In this document: in pieces, positions 27,765 through 36,263 of the stretch
How positions within the stretch are numbered: the first letter of the stretch is position 1
Layout: each line of letters opens with the position of its first letter
From: Geoglobus sp.
GTDB taxonomy: Archaea; Halobacteriota; Archaeoglobi; Archaeoglobales; Archaeoglobaceae
Assembly (NCBI GenBank): GCA_015522195.1
Contig: WAMS01000098.1
Span: 1 to 41,526, forward strand
Length of the DNA stretch: 41,526 nt
Direction of reading: 5' to 3'
Translations under genes and position numbers: made by a program
Notes under the pieces: generated by a model
What the model saw: the letters and a program-made list of their open reading frames with translations, nothing else
What the model was told of the DNA's origin: nothing
The model's database searches: none

Positions 27765-30700
27765 ATGATTCCTGTTTCATACGAAAACCTCTGCCCCTCA
27801 TGCGGTTCATCTCTGCTGGAAAATGAACTTCAGAGTGGGATCTGTGATAAAACCGGAAGGGGGCTGTGTTCTCATGAGATCGACGATGTATTTAGTGAAT
27901 TTTCTGAGTTCTTCAGAATGAGTGTTGGAGAGCTGAGAGCATTGCAGAAATTCTGGGGAAGAAGAATACTGGAAGGTGAAAGCTTTACAGCAGTTGCTCC
28001 TACAGGAATTGGAAAAACAACGTTTGGCATTGCAATGGCACTTTTTCTGGCAAAAAAGAAAAAGAGATCATACCTGATATTTCCAACAACCGTTTTGATC
28101 AAACAAACTGTTGAAAGGCTTTCCGAGTTTTCCAAAAGATCCGGAATAAGGGTCAGCTTTAACAGAAACGATGGAGACGTTGTCGTGGCTTACTACTTCA
28201 GTGGGATGAAAAAAAAAGGAAGTTGATGAATTTTACAGTATTCTGTCTTCTGAAAGGTATCACATTCTGGTTACAACCTCAGCATTTCTCTCAAAAAATT
28301 TTGACAGAATAGGCGGCAGGTTCAGCTTTGTATTTGTCGATGATGTGGATGCGGTGTTGAAAGCATCCAGAAATGTTGACAGAATTCTTCAGCTTATCGG
28401 TTTCAAAAAGATAAATGGAAAATGGACAGGAAAGGCAGATGGCGTTCTGATGGTTTCAACAGCAACAGGAAAACCGGGCATAAAGGCAAAGCTCTTCAGA
28501 AAGCTTCTTGGATTTGATGTTGGAGCCAGAACAGTTTTTGTGAGGAATATTTATGACATATATGTCAGGGACTCGGGAATTGGGTCTCTGAAACAGATTC
28601 TAAGTGAAATGGGACCGGGAGGCTTGGTATATGCCGGATCATCTGAAAGAGCTTCTGAAATTTTTCATGCTCTTGAAGGTGAGTTTAAAATCGGACATGT
28701 TTCGGGTAAATCAAAAAAAGATGTTGAGAGGTTTGAAAGTGGTGAAATCGACTATCTGGTAGGTACGTCACACTACTACAGCTCCATAGTGAGGGGGCTT
28801 GATCTTCCTGAAAGAATAAGGTACGTGGTTTTTCTTAAAGCACCGGTTTTCAGGGTGAAATTTGATGAAGTGAAAAAACTGAAATCCGGTTATCTTAAAA
28901 TGCTTGCCATAGTATTCAGAGATGATGAAAAAGTTAAAAAATACCTCCCCCATCTCGACAGCCTTTCCAGCAGAGAATTTGAGAAATTAAAAGCCATCTT
29001 AATAAATAAAATCGAGCATGGAGATTTTGAAGGTAGAAGAAGAGATGTGGTGGTGAGAAAAGGAGAGATTGTGTTTCCCGACATGAGAACATACATTCAG
29101 GGTTCTGGAAGAGCATCGAGGCTTTTTGCTGGCGGAATAACCAAAGGAGCATCTTTTCTGCTTGAAGATGATCCTGAAATACTTGATGCATTTATCGAAA
29201 GATCCAGAATATTTGACATAGAATTCAGAGATATCAACCAGGTGGATACTGTTTCTCTGATCAAAGAAATTGATAAGAGCAGAATTGAGCTGAAAAAGAA
29301 AGATTTTGTGGAAGATGTCGTAAAACCAACACTCTTTATTGTGGAAAGCCCCACAAAGGCAAGACAGATTGCCAGATTTTTTGGGAGAGCAAGCGTTAAG
29401 GTTCTGAAGGATGGCAGCAATGTTTTTCTCGCCTATGAGGTTCCAGCAGAAAACAGAGTGCTGATTATAACCGCAAGTTTCGGACATCTGACTGATCTGA
29501 TAACAGGAAAAGGCTTCCATGGAATCCAGACTGGTGATGCAATACGGCCCATCTATTCCTCCATAAAAAAATGCAGAAAATGCGGCTATCAGTTTACGGA
29601 AGAAAGGACGAGATGTATCAGGTGTGGAGGGGAGGATATAGATGATTCCAAGAGCAGAATAAAGATCATCAGAAAACTGGCGAGAGAAACGGGGAATGTG
29701 ATCATAGGAACGGATCCCGATGCCGAGGGTGAAAAGATTGCATGGGACATAGCAAACCTTCTGAAAGGATGTGGAGATATAAAGAGGGCGGAGTTTCACG
29801 AGATCACACAGAAGGCCGTGATAAATGCTCTTAACAGTCTGAGAGATATTGATGAGAATCTTGTGAAGGCCCAGATGATAAGAAGGATTGAAGACAGGTG
29901 GATAGGTTTCGTTCTCAGTCAGAAACTCTGGGAGATTTTTGGCAGCAAAAATCTGTCTGCAGGAAGAGCTCAAACACCTGTGCTGGGATGGGTGATAGAG
30001 AGTGCCGAAAAAAACAGAAAAAAGAGAAAAATAGCTTACATTCCGGAATTAGATCTCTACATTGAGGACGTGGAAAACGGGGAAATCGAAATTGAGGTTG
30101 AGCTCGTGAACAGCAGAAAGGATACCAGAGCTCCGTTGCCACCCCACACAACAGATACGATGCTCAGGGATGCCGGTACAATTCTGAAATTACCAGTCAG
30201 AGAAACAATGGATCTTGCTCAGGACCTCTTTGAGAGCGGTCTGATTACCTATCACAGAACCGATTCCACAACCGTCAGTGAAGCAGGGATGAAAATAGCA
30301 AGAGAATATCTCCAGGAGGATTTCTATGGGCGAAAATGGCAAGGTGAAGGAGCTCACGAATGCATCAGACCAACAAGATCTTTTGACAGGTATGATGTCC
30401 AGAGAATGATCCATGAAGGCCTGATTCATGCTGAAAACATAACCTGGAAACATCTTTCTCTGTATGACCTTATCTTCAGGAGGTTCATGGCGAGTCAGGC
30501 ACATAATCTCGTCGTTGACGTGAGAGAATACCGCATAAAGGTTAAAGACAAACTGATTAGGGAGGAAAGGGTGGTGAAGGCAACAGGCAGGGCCTATGAT
30601 CTTTATAAATCAGTCCATGTTAAATGTGAAATTCCAGAAGGAAGGCACAGATTTAAGGCAAAAATACTCAGAATCCCTGAGGCTCCGCTGCTTACCCAGT

Positions 30701-30990
30701 CGGATCTTGTGTCAATGATGAGGGAAAGAGGCATAGGAAGGCCTTCCACATACTCAACCATTGTTGAAAAGCTCTTTGAAAGGAAATATATCATCCAGAA
30801 GTCAGGAAAGCTGATTCCAACTGGAACAGGAAAGAGAATTTACAGCTATCTCGTTTCCAGCTACGGTGAATTTGTATCGGAGGAGAGAACCAGAATCATT
30901 GAGCAAATAATGAATCAGATTGAAAGGGGAGAAGCGGATTATTCGGAAACTCTGAAGGATCTTTACAGTGAGATAAGGAAAATTCTGTGA
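27765..30990 (+). CDS. rgy: reverse gyrase, interrupted by a frameshift at an A9 tract
   Basis: Two adjacent frames together encode about 1074 residues, the normal reverse gyrase size. Part one (27765-28226) has an N-terminal Zn finger (CPSC...C...C) and Walker A APTGIGKTT. Part two continues from about 28210 in another frame (KEVDEFYSILSSERYHILVTTSAFL) through DDVD, GSGRASRLFAGG, the TOPRIM motifs VESPTKA and DPDAEGE, a second Zn finger (CRKCG...CIRCG) and the topoisomerase Tyr in ITYHRTDST. Removing one A restores a single frame. It may be a sequencing error, transcript slippage or a recent mutation. Function: ATP-driven positive supercoiling, a hyperthermophile hallmark. Confidence 0.9.
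28209..28217 (+). other. A9 homopolymer at the reverse gyrase frameshift
   Basis: Reading ATG-AAA-AAA-AAA-GGA-AGT-TGA ends the first frame. With eight A the reading is ATG-AAA-AAA-AAG-GAA-GTT-GAT-GAA and joins the second frame without a stop. The coding style is unchanged on both sides. Confidence 0.9.
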
Positions 30991-31044
30991 ATGCTCCACC
31001 AACTTCCAATAACTATTTAAGTTTAAACGTTCAACGTGCTGACA

Positions 31045-31314
31045 ATGGAAGAATTTGAAGAAATACTTGAAGTCGAGCTTGACGAGGAAGAATTTGAAGG
31101 TGAGGATGACATCAGGCTGACCGAAATTTACAAGCTTGCTGTTAAACTCATAGAGCATCTTGACAGGCTCAGGAGTCAGGAACTAAAGGAGGCGACATCT
31201 CTGATGATTATAAGGGAAATTCTGGCAGATGACAGAATTCTGATTGGACTGGCAGGAAAAATGATTCAGGATCTCAGTCTTGGTTTTGATGACGATCCTA
31301 CATATTCCTCCTGA
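31045..31314 (+). CDS. small acidic helical protein, unknown function
   Basis: Protein of 89 residues, very acidic at the N terminus (MEEFEEILEVELDEEEFEGEDD), followed by amphipathic helices (TEIYKLAVKLIEHLDRLRSQELKEATSLMIIREILADDRI). Not recognised. TATTTAAG near 31012-31020 is about 27 bases before ATG 31045, favouring that leaderless start over GTG 31036. GTTTAAAC at 31021-31028 is a small palindrome in the promoter. Confidence 0.7.
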   Translation: MEEFEEILEVELDEEEFEGEDDIRLTEIYKLAVKLIEHLDRLRSQELKEATSLMIIREILADDRILIGLAGKMIQDLSLGFDDDPTYSS

Positions 31315-31334
31315 TTTTTTTGTGGTGCCGGGTA

Positions 31335-31360
31335 AAATATATTAATAGGTATGTATTAAT
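31335..31360 (+). promoter_or_regulatory. TATA and TATTAAT repeats before the PhoU-like gene
   Basis: AAAATATA (31335-31342) is about 25 bases before GTG 31367. TATTAAT occurs twice, at 31340-31346 and 31354-31360, a 14-base period. The second copy falls at the transcription start region, as an operator would. Confidence 0.4.
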
Positions 31361-31366
31361 TATTAC

Positions 31367-32338
31367 GTGGAAACGAGAAAGCTCCAGCTCATTGGCGGCT
31401 CCAGCTTCATGGTAAGCCTCCCAAAAAACTGGATCAAGGAGAACGACCTGGATCAGGGAGATGAGCTCATCTTAGACATCGACAGGGACATTATTAAGCT
31501 GATGCCCAAAAAATACAGTGAACTTCACAAGGTTGTAAAGGCTGAGATAAGCAGAATCCCCAAGTACGATGAGAACTTTCTCAGAAGACTTATAATAGCC
31601 CTCTACATTCAGGGTCTGGATGAGATAGAGATAAAGGACGCCATGATATCCCCCAAGGTCGTTGGCAGAATAAGCAGAATAGCCCATGACATGATAGGAA
31701 TGGAAATCATAGATGCTGATGAGGATAAAATCGTTCTGAGAAGTCTTACAACAACTGAGTTCAACATAGAAGATGTTCTGAAAAGAATGTCCCAAATAGT
31801 ATCCGGCATAATCGAGAGCATAATTGACAGCATAAGAATAGACGACAGAGAAGGACTTAAGGAGATAGCCAAGCTTGAGGAGGATACAGACAGGCTCTAC
31901 CTTTTAGCTGTAAGACTTGAGAATCGAATTTTAAAGGAGCTAATGGCTCCATCAAAGTGGAGCGAGATGAGAAACATTCTTGGAATGCGAATCATAGCAA
32001 AGATCTTAGAGGAGATCTCGGACTCGCTGTATGATTTCTCGGAGAACCTCTACTCTGCTGAAGATTATGACAGGATTGCGGTTAGCTATCTGGAAATGCT
32101 GAGTACAGTTGAGGATTTATTTGTGAAGGTGATGGAATCCTACATGAATTCAGACATAGAGAAGGCAAATGACATACTTGCATTCTCAAACGACATTGAG
32201 GAGGAGCTTCTGTCAAAAATAAGAGAGGGTAAGGACAATCCACTCCTCATATATCCTCTGATTGACATATGCAGAAAAATAAAGAGTATTGGAGAAATAT
32301 CAATAAACAGAGGAGTCAGAGAAATGATTTCATGCTGA
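31367..32338 (+). CDS. AbrB-PhoU phosphate-uptake-regulator-like protein
   Basis: Protein of 323 residues. Residues 1-50 form a SpoVT/AbrB DNA-binding swapped hairpin (RKLQLIGGSSFMVSLPKNWIKENDLDQGDELIL). The rest is a PhoU-type helical domain with DTDRLYLLAVRLENRIL and a later repeat. Archaeal fusions of this type are linked to phosphate transport control. No pst transporter gene is nearby. Start GTG 31367 is supported by the TATA spacing. Convergent 9-base overlap with the LOR/SDH-type gene. Confidence 0.87.
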   Translation: METRKLQLIGGSSFMVSLPKNWIKENDLDQGDELILDIDRDIIKLMPKKYSELHKVVKAEISRIPKYDENFLRRLIIALYIQGLDEIEIKDAMISPKVVGRISRIAHDMIGMEIIDADEDKIVLRSLTTTEFNIEDVLKRMSQIVSGIIESIIDSIRIDDREGLKEIAKLEEDTDRLYLLAVRLENRILKELMAPSKWSEMRNILGMRIIAKILEEISDSLYDFSENLYSAEDYDRIAVSYLEMLSTVEDLFVKVMESYMNSDIEKANDILAFSNDIEEELLSKIREGKDNPLLIYPLIDICRKIKSIGEISINRGVREMISC

Positions 32339-33562
32339 ATTGCTTTCAATATCCTTTATACTCTCATACAGTTCAGGCAGAAACAGACCGACATCTGTGA
32401 CAATGCCAATTGCCTGATGGCTGCCTCTGTCAACCAGCTTTGTGACGGTGGCAGGATTGGTGTCAACACATATTGTCTTTACAGTCGATGGCAGAAGATT
32501 TCCGACAGCGATGCTGTGAAGCATCGATGCAAGCATTATCACCATGTTTATACCCTTCAAGGCCTGTTTCATTACCCTCTTCGCCTCCATAACATCTGTT
32601 ATCACCTCAGGAAGAGGCCCGTCATCTCTTATCGATCCGGCAAGAACAAATGGCACATTTTTAACTATGCACTCGTACATTATTCCCTCACTGAGCAATC
32701 CGGATTCAACAGCCTTTTTTATGCCACCGGCAGCTATAACTTTGCTGATTGTGTGAATGTGATGCCTGTTGCCACCAGGTACCGGTCTTCCCGTTCGCAC
32801 ATCCATCCCGAGAGATGTGCCAAAAAGTGCAAGCTCGATGTCGTGAACAGCCAGTGCGTTTCCGGAAAGCAGAGCATCAACATAGCCATCTCTTATCATT
32901 CCGGCCAGAGCATCTCTTGCACCTGTATGATTGACCGCAGGTCCTGCAACAACTGCTATCTTCCCACCATTTTTCTTTAACTCCACGATCTCTTTTGCTA
33001 TTGCTCTCACAACGTTTGATGTCGGCCTCTCAGACGAGACATGGCCTCCCATGAACTCAAAAGTGGATGACTTTCTCGGTCTTTCAGGCAGAATGACCTT
33101 CACACCTCTCTCGCCAACGACTATCAGGTCACCCTTTCTGACTTCATTCAAAAACCTGCAGTATGCTCTTTTGTTTTCGGGGTCAACAACAATAACCCTG
33201 TCCATACTTATATCCTCAACCTCTATCCATTCCCCGCCAACCCTGACAAGCGTTGGGTTGTTTGTTGTCACGTAAAATCCATCGGGCAGAACCATGTCAT
33301 CAGGTGCACTTTCAATCTCAGCATCTTCTGCGTCAGGAATCCTCGCACCGAGTTTGTGCAGCTCCTTAAGGATTTCACTGAGATGGTTCTCATCCCTGCC
33401 AAAAACAATCATTTTAGCGTAACTTTTGTCATGCTTTCTCTTTCCAATTCTGAATTCAGTTATTTCAAACTCTCCATCAAGATCAAGAATGAGATCCAGC
33501 ACTTTTGGCAGAATGTTTGAGTCTATCAGATGACCCTCAAACTCAACTTCTCCAGCGATCAT
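32330..33562 (-). CDS. LOR/SDH-type protein (TIGR00300; possible ornithine cyclodeaminase)
   Basis: Protein of 410 residues. The N-terminal ~100 residues form the LOR/SDH conserved domain (EVEFEGHLIDSNILPKVLD). The C-terminal half is a nucleotide-binding domain: VAGPAVNHTGARDALAGMI, LLSGNALAVHDIE, GGNRHHIHTI and CVDTNPATVTKLVDRG. A Methanococcus member of this family was reported to be an NAD-dependent ornithine cyclodeaminase (ornithine to proline). I infer the same class here, with moderate certainty. Confidence 0.82.
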   Translation of the reverse strand: MIAGEVEFEGHLIDSNILPKVLDLILDLDGEFEITEFRIGKRKHDKSYAKMIVFGRDENHLSEILKELHKLGARIPDAEDAEIESAPDDMVLPDGFYVTTNNPTLVRVGGEWIEVEDISMDRVIVVDPENKRAYCRFLNEVRKGDLIVVGERGVKVILPERPRKSSTFEFMGGHVSSERPTSNVVRAIAKEIVELKKNGGKIAVVAGPAVNHTGARDALAGMIRDGYVDALLSGNALAVHDIELALFGTSLGMDVRTGRPVPGGNRHHIHTISKVIAAGGIKKAVESGLLSEGIMYECIVKNVPFVLAGSIRDDGPLPEVITDVMEAKRVMKQALKGINMVIMLASMLHSIAVGNLLPSTVKTICVDTNPATVTKLVDRGSHQAIGIVTDVGLFLPELYESIKDIESNSA

Positions 33563-33616
33563 TGAAAGAACAGATTCTGAAAAGTTGAAAAGGTTTTTGT
33601 TGGATATCCAGAAAAA

Positions 33617-34024
33617 CTAAAGATTTCTTTCAACCCATCTTTTCAGTTCAGCTTTTGGCAATGCGCCGACCACATTGGAGGCTGGCTTACCATTTTTGAA
33701 GAATATGAGAGTTGGTATACCTGTGATGCCATACCTGCCAGCAATGGCTGGATTCTCATCAGTGTTGAGTTTTGCAAAAACAACCTTTCCAGCAAATTCC
33801 CTTGCAAGTTCTTCGATTATGGGGGAGATCATTCTACACGGCATGCACCATTCAGCCCAGAAATCCACAACAACATTTCTGTGCTTCCTGAGTGTTTCAT
33901 CAAAATTGCTGGCATCAACTTTTACCGGATGGTCTATGACCTCTCTGGTCTGCTTTTCCGACCCTTCAAGCCTCTCCATGAGCTCTCTTAGCTTTTTCTG
34001 TCTTATCTTCTCAATTTCCTCCAT
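33617..34024 (-). CDS. thioredoxin with N-terminal extension
   Basis: Protein of 135 residues. The thioredoxin fold occupies residues ~35-135 with VVVDFWAEWCMPCRMISPIIEEL (redox WCMPC, where most thioredoxins have WCGPC) and the cis-Pro in GIPTLIFFKNG. A charged helical extension (MEEIEKIRQKKLRELMERLEG) precedes it. It lies 6 bases downstream of the Trm10 gene and is co-transcribed. Confidence 0.94.
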   Translation of the reverse strand: MEEIEKIRQKKLRELMERLEGSEKQTREVIDHPVKVDASNFDETLRKHRNVVVDFWAEWCMPCRMISPIIEELAREFAGKVVFAKLNTDENPAIAGRYGITGIPTLIFFKNGKPASNVVGALPKAELKRWVERNL

Positions 34025-34030
34025 AATGCT

Positions 34031-35014
34031 CTATAGAGAACCATCTATTTTAAGAGCTTTCGGAGAGATGAGGGTATCATCCAAAACCATCACGCCCATA
34101 TCAACTGCGCATCTGTAGAAGTCATCCTCGGTAATCCTGAGCCACTTTCTGACATTGTTGAAGAACGATCTTTCGATTACCCTGAACTTTCGTCCGGAAA
34201 TCTCAATCCTTTTTGAATTTCTTGCTATCTCCTTTCTCAATCTCCATCTGGCAATTTTTCTGTTCTGTACCTCGTACACTGCCTTTTCAACATCCACCCC
34301 ATCAATAACGCATTTCAGAATTATCTCAGCTATGTGATTAATTCTGTCGGGCACTCCAACAACATCACCTCTAAGGAGGATTTTCATTCTCTCAACCTGA
34401 AATCCGTTTCTGACAAGCTTTCGGTATATCAGTTCTGTTGTGCCTCTCTTGTTCCCTGATCTGTCAACGATCCCGCCTATGATGTAGCAGTCAGCCCTTT
34501 CGCCCTGAAAAAAATCCTCGCCACCCGGATCGAGAAGAATTATTCTCTTGAAGTTTTCTTCAGACAGAAAGTCTTCAGTTCTGGCATACCTTCTGCATGA
34601 AATTCCAGCATCAAATCCAGCTACAACAAGCCTGTCGTCCCACATGTACCTCCTCACCACAGACAGGGTTTTTTGAATCTGCTTTTTCAGGCTTGAAAGC
34701 TCCTTACTGCTGTGCATGTCCTTCAATGAGCAATCAATGACAATGAATGGGAATTTGTTGAGAATGTCTGAGATTTCATTGCATGATATTCCATCTGCAA
34801 ATCTACCTGCAATGTATGAGCAGGAATCAGCAAAATTTCCATCAAGATCAAAACAGTACCTGCCCCTGCCTTCAGTTATCCTGAATTCTCCGGAAGCAAA
34901 CTTTCTTGCCATAAACTGAATTGGATCCTCATCGAGAACCTTGAAGGAGCTTGTTGAAATGCAATTGATTCCCTTCTTCTTCAGGAAATCAACAAAAACA
35001 TCTCTTAATCTCAC
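34031..35014 (-). CDS. archaeal Trm10-type tRNA m1 methyltransferase (position 9)
   Basis: Protein of about 327 residues. The SPOUT core shows IVIDCSLKDMHS, RIILLDPGGEDFF and DCYIIGGIVDRSGNKRGTTE, the signature of Trm10 enzymes that methylate N1 of purine 9 in tRNA using SAM. An N-terminal ~70-residue RNA-binding part and a C-terminal basic helix (RWRLRKEIARNSKRIEISGRKF) flank it. The track starts at TTG 35053, but TTTTTTAAGC at 35036-35045 is a likely TATA, placing the leaderless start at GTG 35014. Confidence 0.83.
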   Translation of the reverse strand: MRLRDVFVDFLKKKGINCISTSSFKVLDEDPIQFMARKFASGEFRITEGRGRYCFDLDGNFADSCSYIAGRFADGISCNEISDILNKFPFIVIDCSLKDMHSSKELSSLKKQIQKTLSVVRRYMWDDRLVVAGFDAGISCRRYARTEDFLSEENFKRIILLDPGGEDFFQGERADCYIIGGIVDRSGNKRGTTELIYRKLVRNGFQVERMKILLRGDVVGVPDRINHIAEIILKCVIDGVDVEKAVYEVQNRKIARWRLRKEIARNSKRIEISGRKFRVIERSFFNNVRKWLRITEDDFYRCAVDMGVMVLDDTLISPKALKIDGSL

Positions 35015-35055
35015 AGAACTGGTGTAACATATTTTGCTTAAAAAATGTTTCAAAA

Positions 35056-35325
35056 TCAGGCAAATCTTTCAACAGTATCGTCATCACCAAGATTCAGAGC
35101 ATTTTTCAGTGATTCAAGCCTCTCGTCACAGTAATTCAAGAACCTAAGAAGCTCTTCCGACCCAATTCTACCGCTTTTCAGAAGAAGCTCCGCATAGTTT
35201 TCTGCAATCTCAATATCATCCTTGAACATGAAGTAGGCCGAAACATCCTTCAACTCCAGATATCTGCTGTACCATCTATCAATTGAAGCGTAAAGATAGT
35301 CAAGCTCAGAATTCAATGCTTCCAC
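35056..35325 (-). CDS. small helical protein, unknown function
   Basis: About 89 residues of alpha-helical character (LNSELDYLYASIDRWYSRYLELKDVSAYFMFKDDIEIAENYAELLL...). Not recognised. GTG 35325 is chosen because GAGGGGG precedes it at a good distance; the track start TTG 35343 lacks one. The first 20 bases overlap the small Cys-rich gene upstream, so the two are coupled. Confidence 0.68.
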   Translation of the reverse strand: MEALNSELDYLYASIDRWYSRYLELKDVSAYFMFKDDIEIAENYAELLLKSGRIGSEELLRFLNYCDERLESLKNALNLGDDDTVERFA

Positions 35326-35434
35326 ACCCCTTCGCCCCCTCAATCAAGGCGAGATAAAAGGGACATTTTCTGCAATTTTCAAAGCTCTGCTCCTTTTCAG
35401 GACATTCAGTGCTTGTGTCATATATGCATTTCAT
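35306..35434 (-). CDS. small Cys-rich protein (42 residues)
   Basis: Absent from the track because it is short: ATG 35434 to TGA 35306, beginning MKCIYDTSTECPEKEQ, then ENCRKCPFYLALIEGAKGC. Five Cys, including a CxxC, suggest metal binding. The A/T block TTTTTAAAATTTTT on the same strand ends about 12 bases upstream, consistent with a promoter. It overlaps the following gene by 20 bases, as expected for coupled translation. Function unknown. Confidence 0.66.
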   Translation of the reverse strand: MKCIYDTSTECPEKEQSFENCRKCPFYLALIEGAKGCGSIEF

Positions 35435-35474
35435 AAAGACAGACTGTCAAAAATTTTAAAAAATGGAGGGAGTT

Positions 35475-35741
35475 TTACTCCCTCTTCTCAAACCACCTGC
35501 AGTTCTTTATAACCGTGTACTTGCTTATGCACCAGTAGAAAGGCCAGTGGATTATCTTGCAGTATCCAACAAGATCTGCCGGTGGGAATTTTGTGTTTGG
35601 AATTATTGGTTTCAACCACCTGCACCCCTTGCAGATATGTGGGAACTGTTTGACAAATTCCTCCTGCTCCTCTGTCCAGACTGCCGGTTTAGGTCCTGCA
35701 TTTTCCGGAAAGCTGAATTCAAACTTTGCATGGGACGTCAT
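35475..35741 (-). CDS. small Cys-containing protein of the CoA-transferase operon
   Basis: About 88 residues with five Cys: HICKGCRWLKP, VGYCKII, FYWCISKYT and KNCRWFEKRE. The aromatic and Cys-rich spacing suggests a metal-binding or small structural subunit. Not recognised. GGAGGAG precedes the start region; ATG 35741 is preferred, ATG 35747 is possible and would overlap the previous stop. It is last in a four-gene operon, so it may be a subunit or assembly factor of the CoA-transferase. Confidence 0.78.
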   Translation of the reverse strand: MTSHAKFEFSFPENAGPKPAVWTEEQEEFVKQFPHICKGCRWLKPIIPNTKFPPADLVGYCKIIHWPFYWCISKYTVIKNCRWFEKRE

Positions 35742-35746
35742 GACCA

Positions 35747-36250
35747 TCACTCCTCCAGATGCTCCTCCTCAACCTCTTCTCCAACCTTGAACCTGCCATA
35801 CACCGGTTTCCCCGGATAGCTGTCCTTCTCCCAGACATCCTTGCTCTTCGTTCTGTCGATCCAGGCAAATCTCCTGCTCTCGATAACCCCGGCCTTCTTT
35901 GGCTGATTTGGAGTAGCTCGTATAAACTTCCCTCTGAAGTTTTCCGTCCTTATTCTTGCCTTTCCTGTATACGTCGCCGGATCCCTCATGAGACCGTAGA
36001 ATGGCCTTGTTTTACCCTCCGTTCCGACCTTTATTGCTTCGTATCCTCTGTCAGGATTGTCTGCGTAGAGTGGAAGAACATCAGCCTCCTCATCAACCTC
36101 TGTCGGGCCTTCAAGGAGCATACCGTTTAGAAACCTGAATCTTGCCACTTTATCGCAGCCTGCACACTTCACCTTCCCCTCGAAGTTCCAGAAGTAATAC
36201 GGATCAAGGTAGTTCACCCATCCACACTCATGCTCCCAGTAATAAACCAT
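35747..36250 (-). CDS. unknown Cys-containing protein of the CoA-transferase operon
   Basis: Protein of about 167 residues beginning MVYYWEHECGWVNYLDPYYFWNFEGKVKCAGCDKVARF. Cys 9 and the later CAGC form a plausible zinc site. The middle (YADNPDRGYEAIKVGTEGKTRPFYGLMRDP) and the acidic C terminus are not recognised. The start is ATG 36250 after GAGGGGG; the longer track frame runs into the CoA-transferase gene. The 13-base gap upstream and near-contact downstream place it in one operon. Confidence 0.84.
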   Translation of the reverse strand: MVYYWEHECGWVNYLDPYYFWNFEGKVKCAGCDKVARFRFLNGMLLEGPTEVDEEADVLPLYADNPDRGYEAIKVGTEGKTRPFYGLMRDPATYTGKARIRTENFRGKFIRATPNQPKKAGVIESRRFAWIDRTKSKDVWEKDSYPGKPVYGRFKVGEEVEEEHLEE

Positions 36251-36263
36251 CTGCATCACCCCC

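Noticed and set aside
28999-29973. 324-codon minus-strand ORF
   Set aside because: Antisense shadow of reverse gyrase; its residues show no family motif while the plus-strand frame has all topoisomerase motifs.
31045-32338. phosphate transport operon
   Set aside because: Only the AbrB-PhoU-like regulator is present; no Pst transporter or phosphatase genes flank it.
32417-32980. 187-codon plus-strand ORF
   Set aside because: Antisense to the LOR/SDH-type gene with no recognisable domain.
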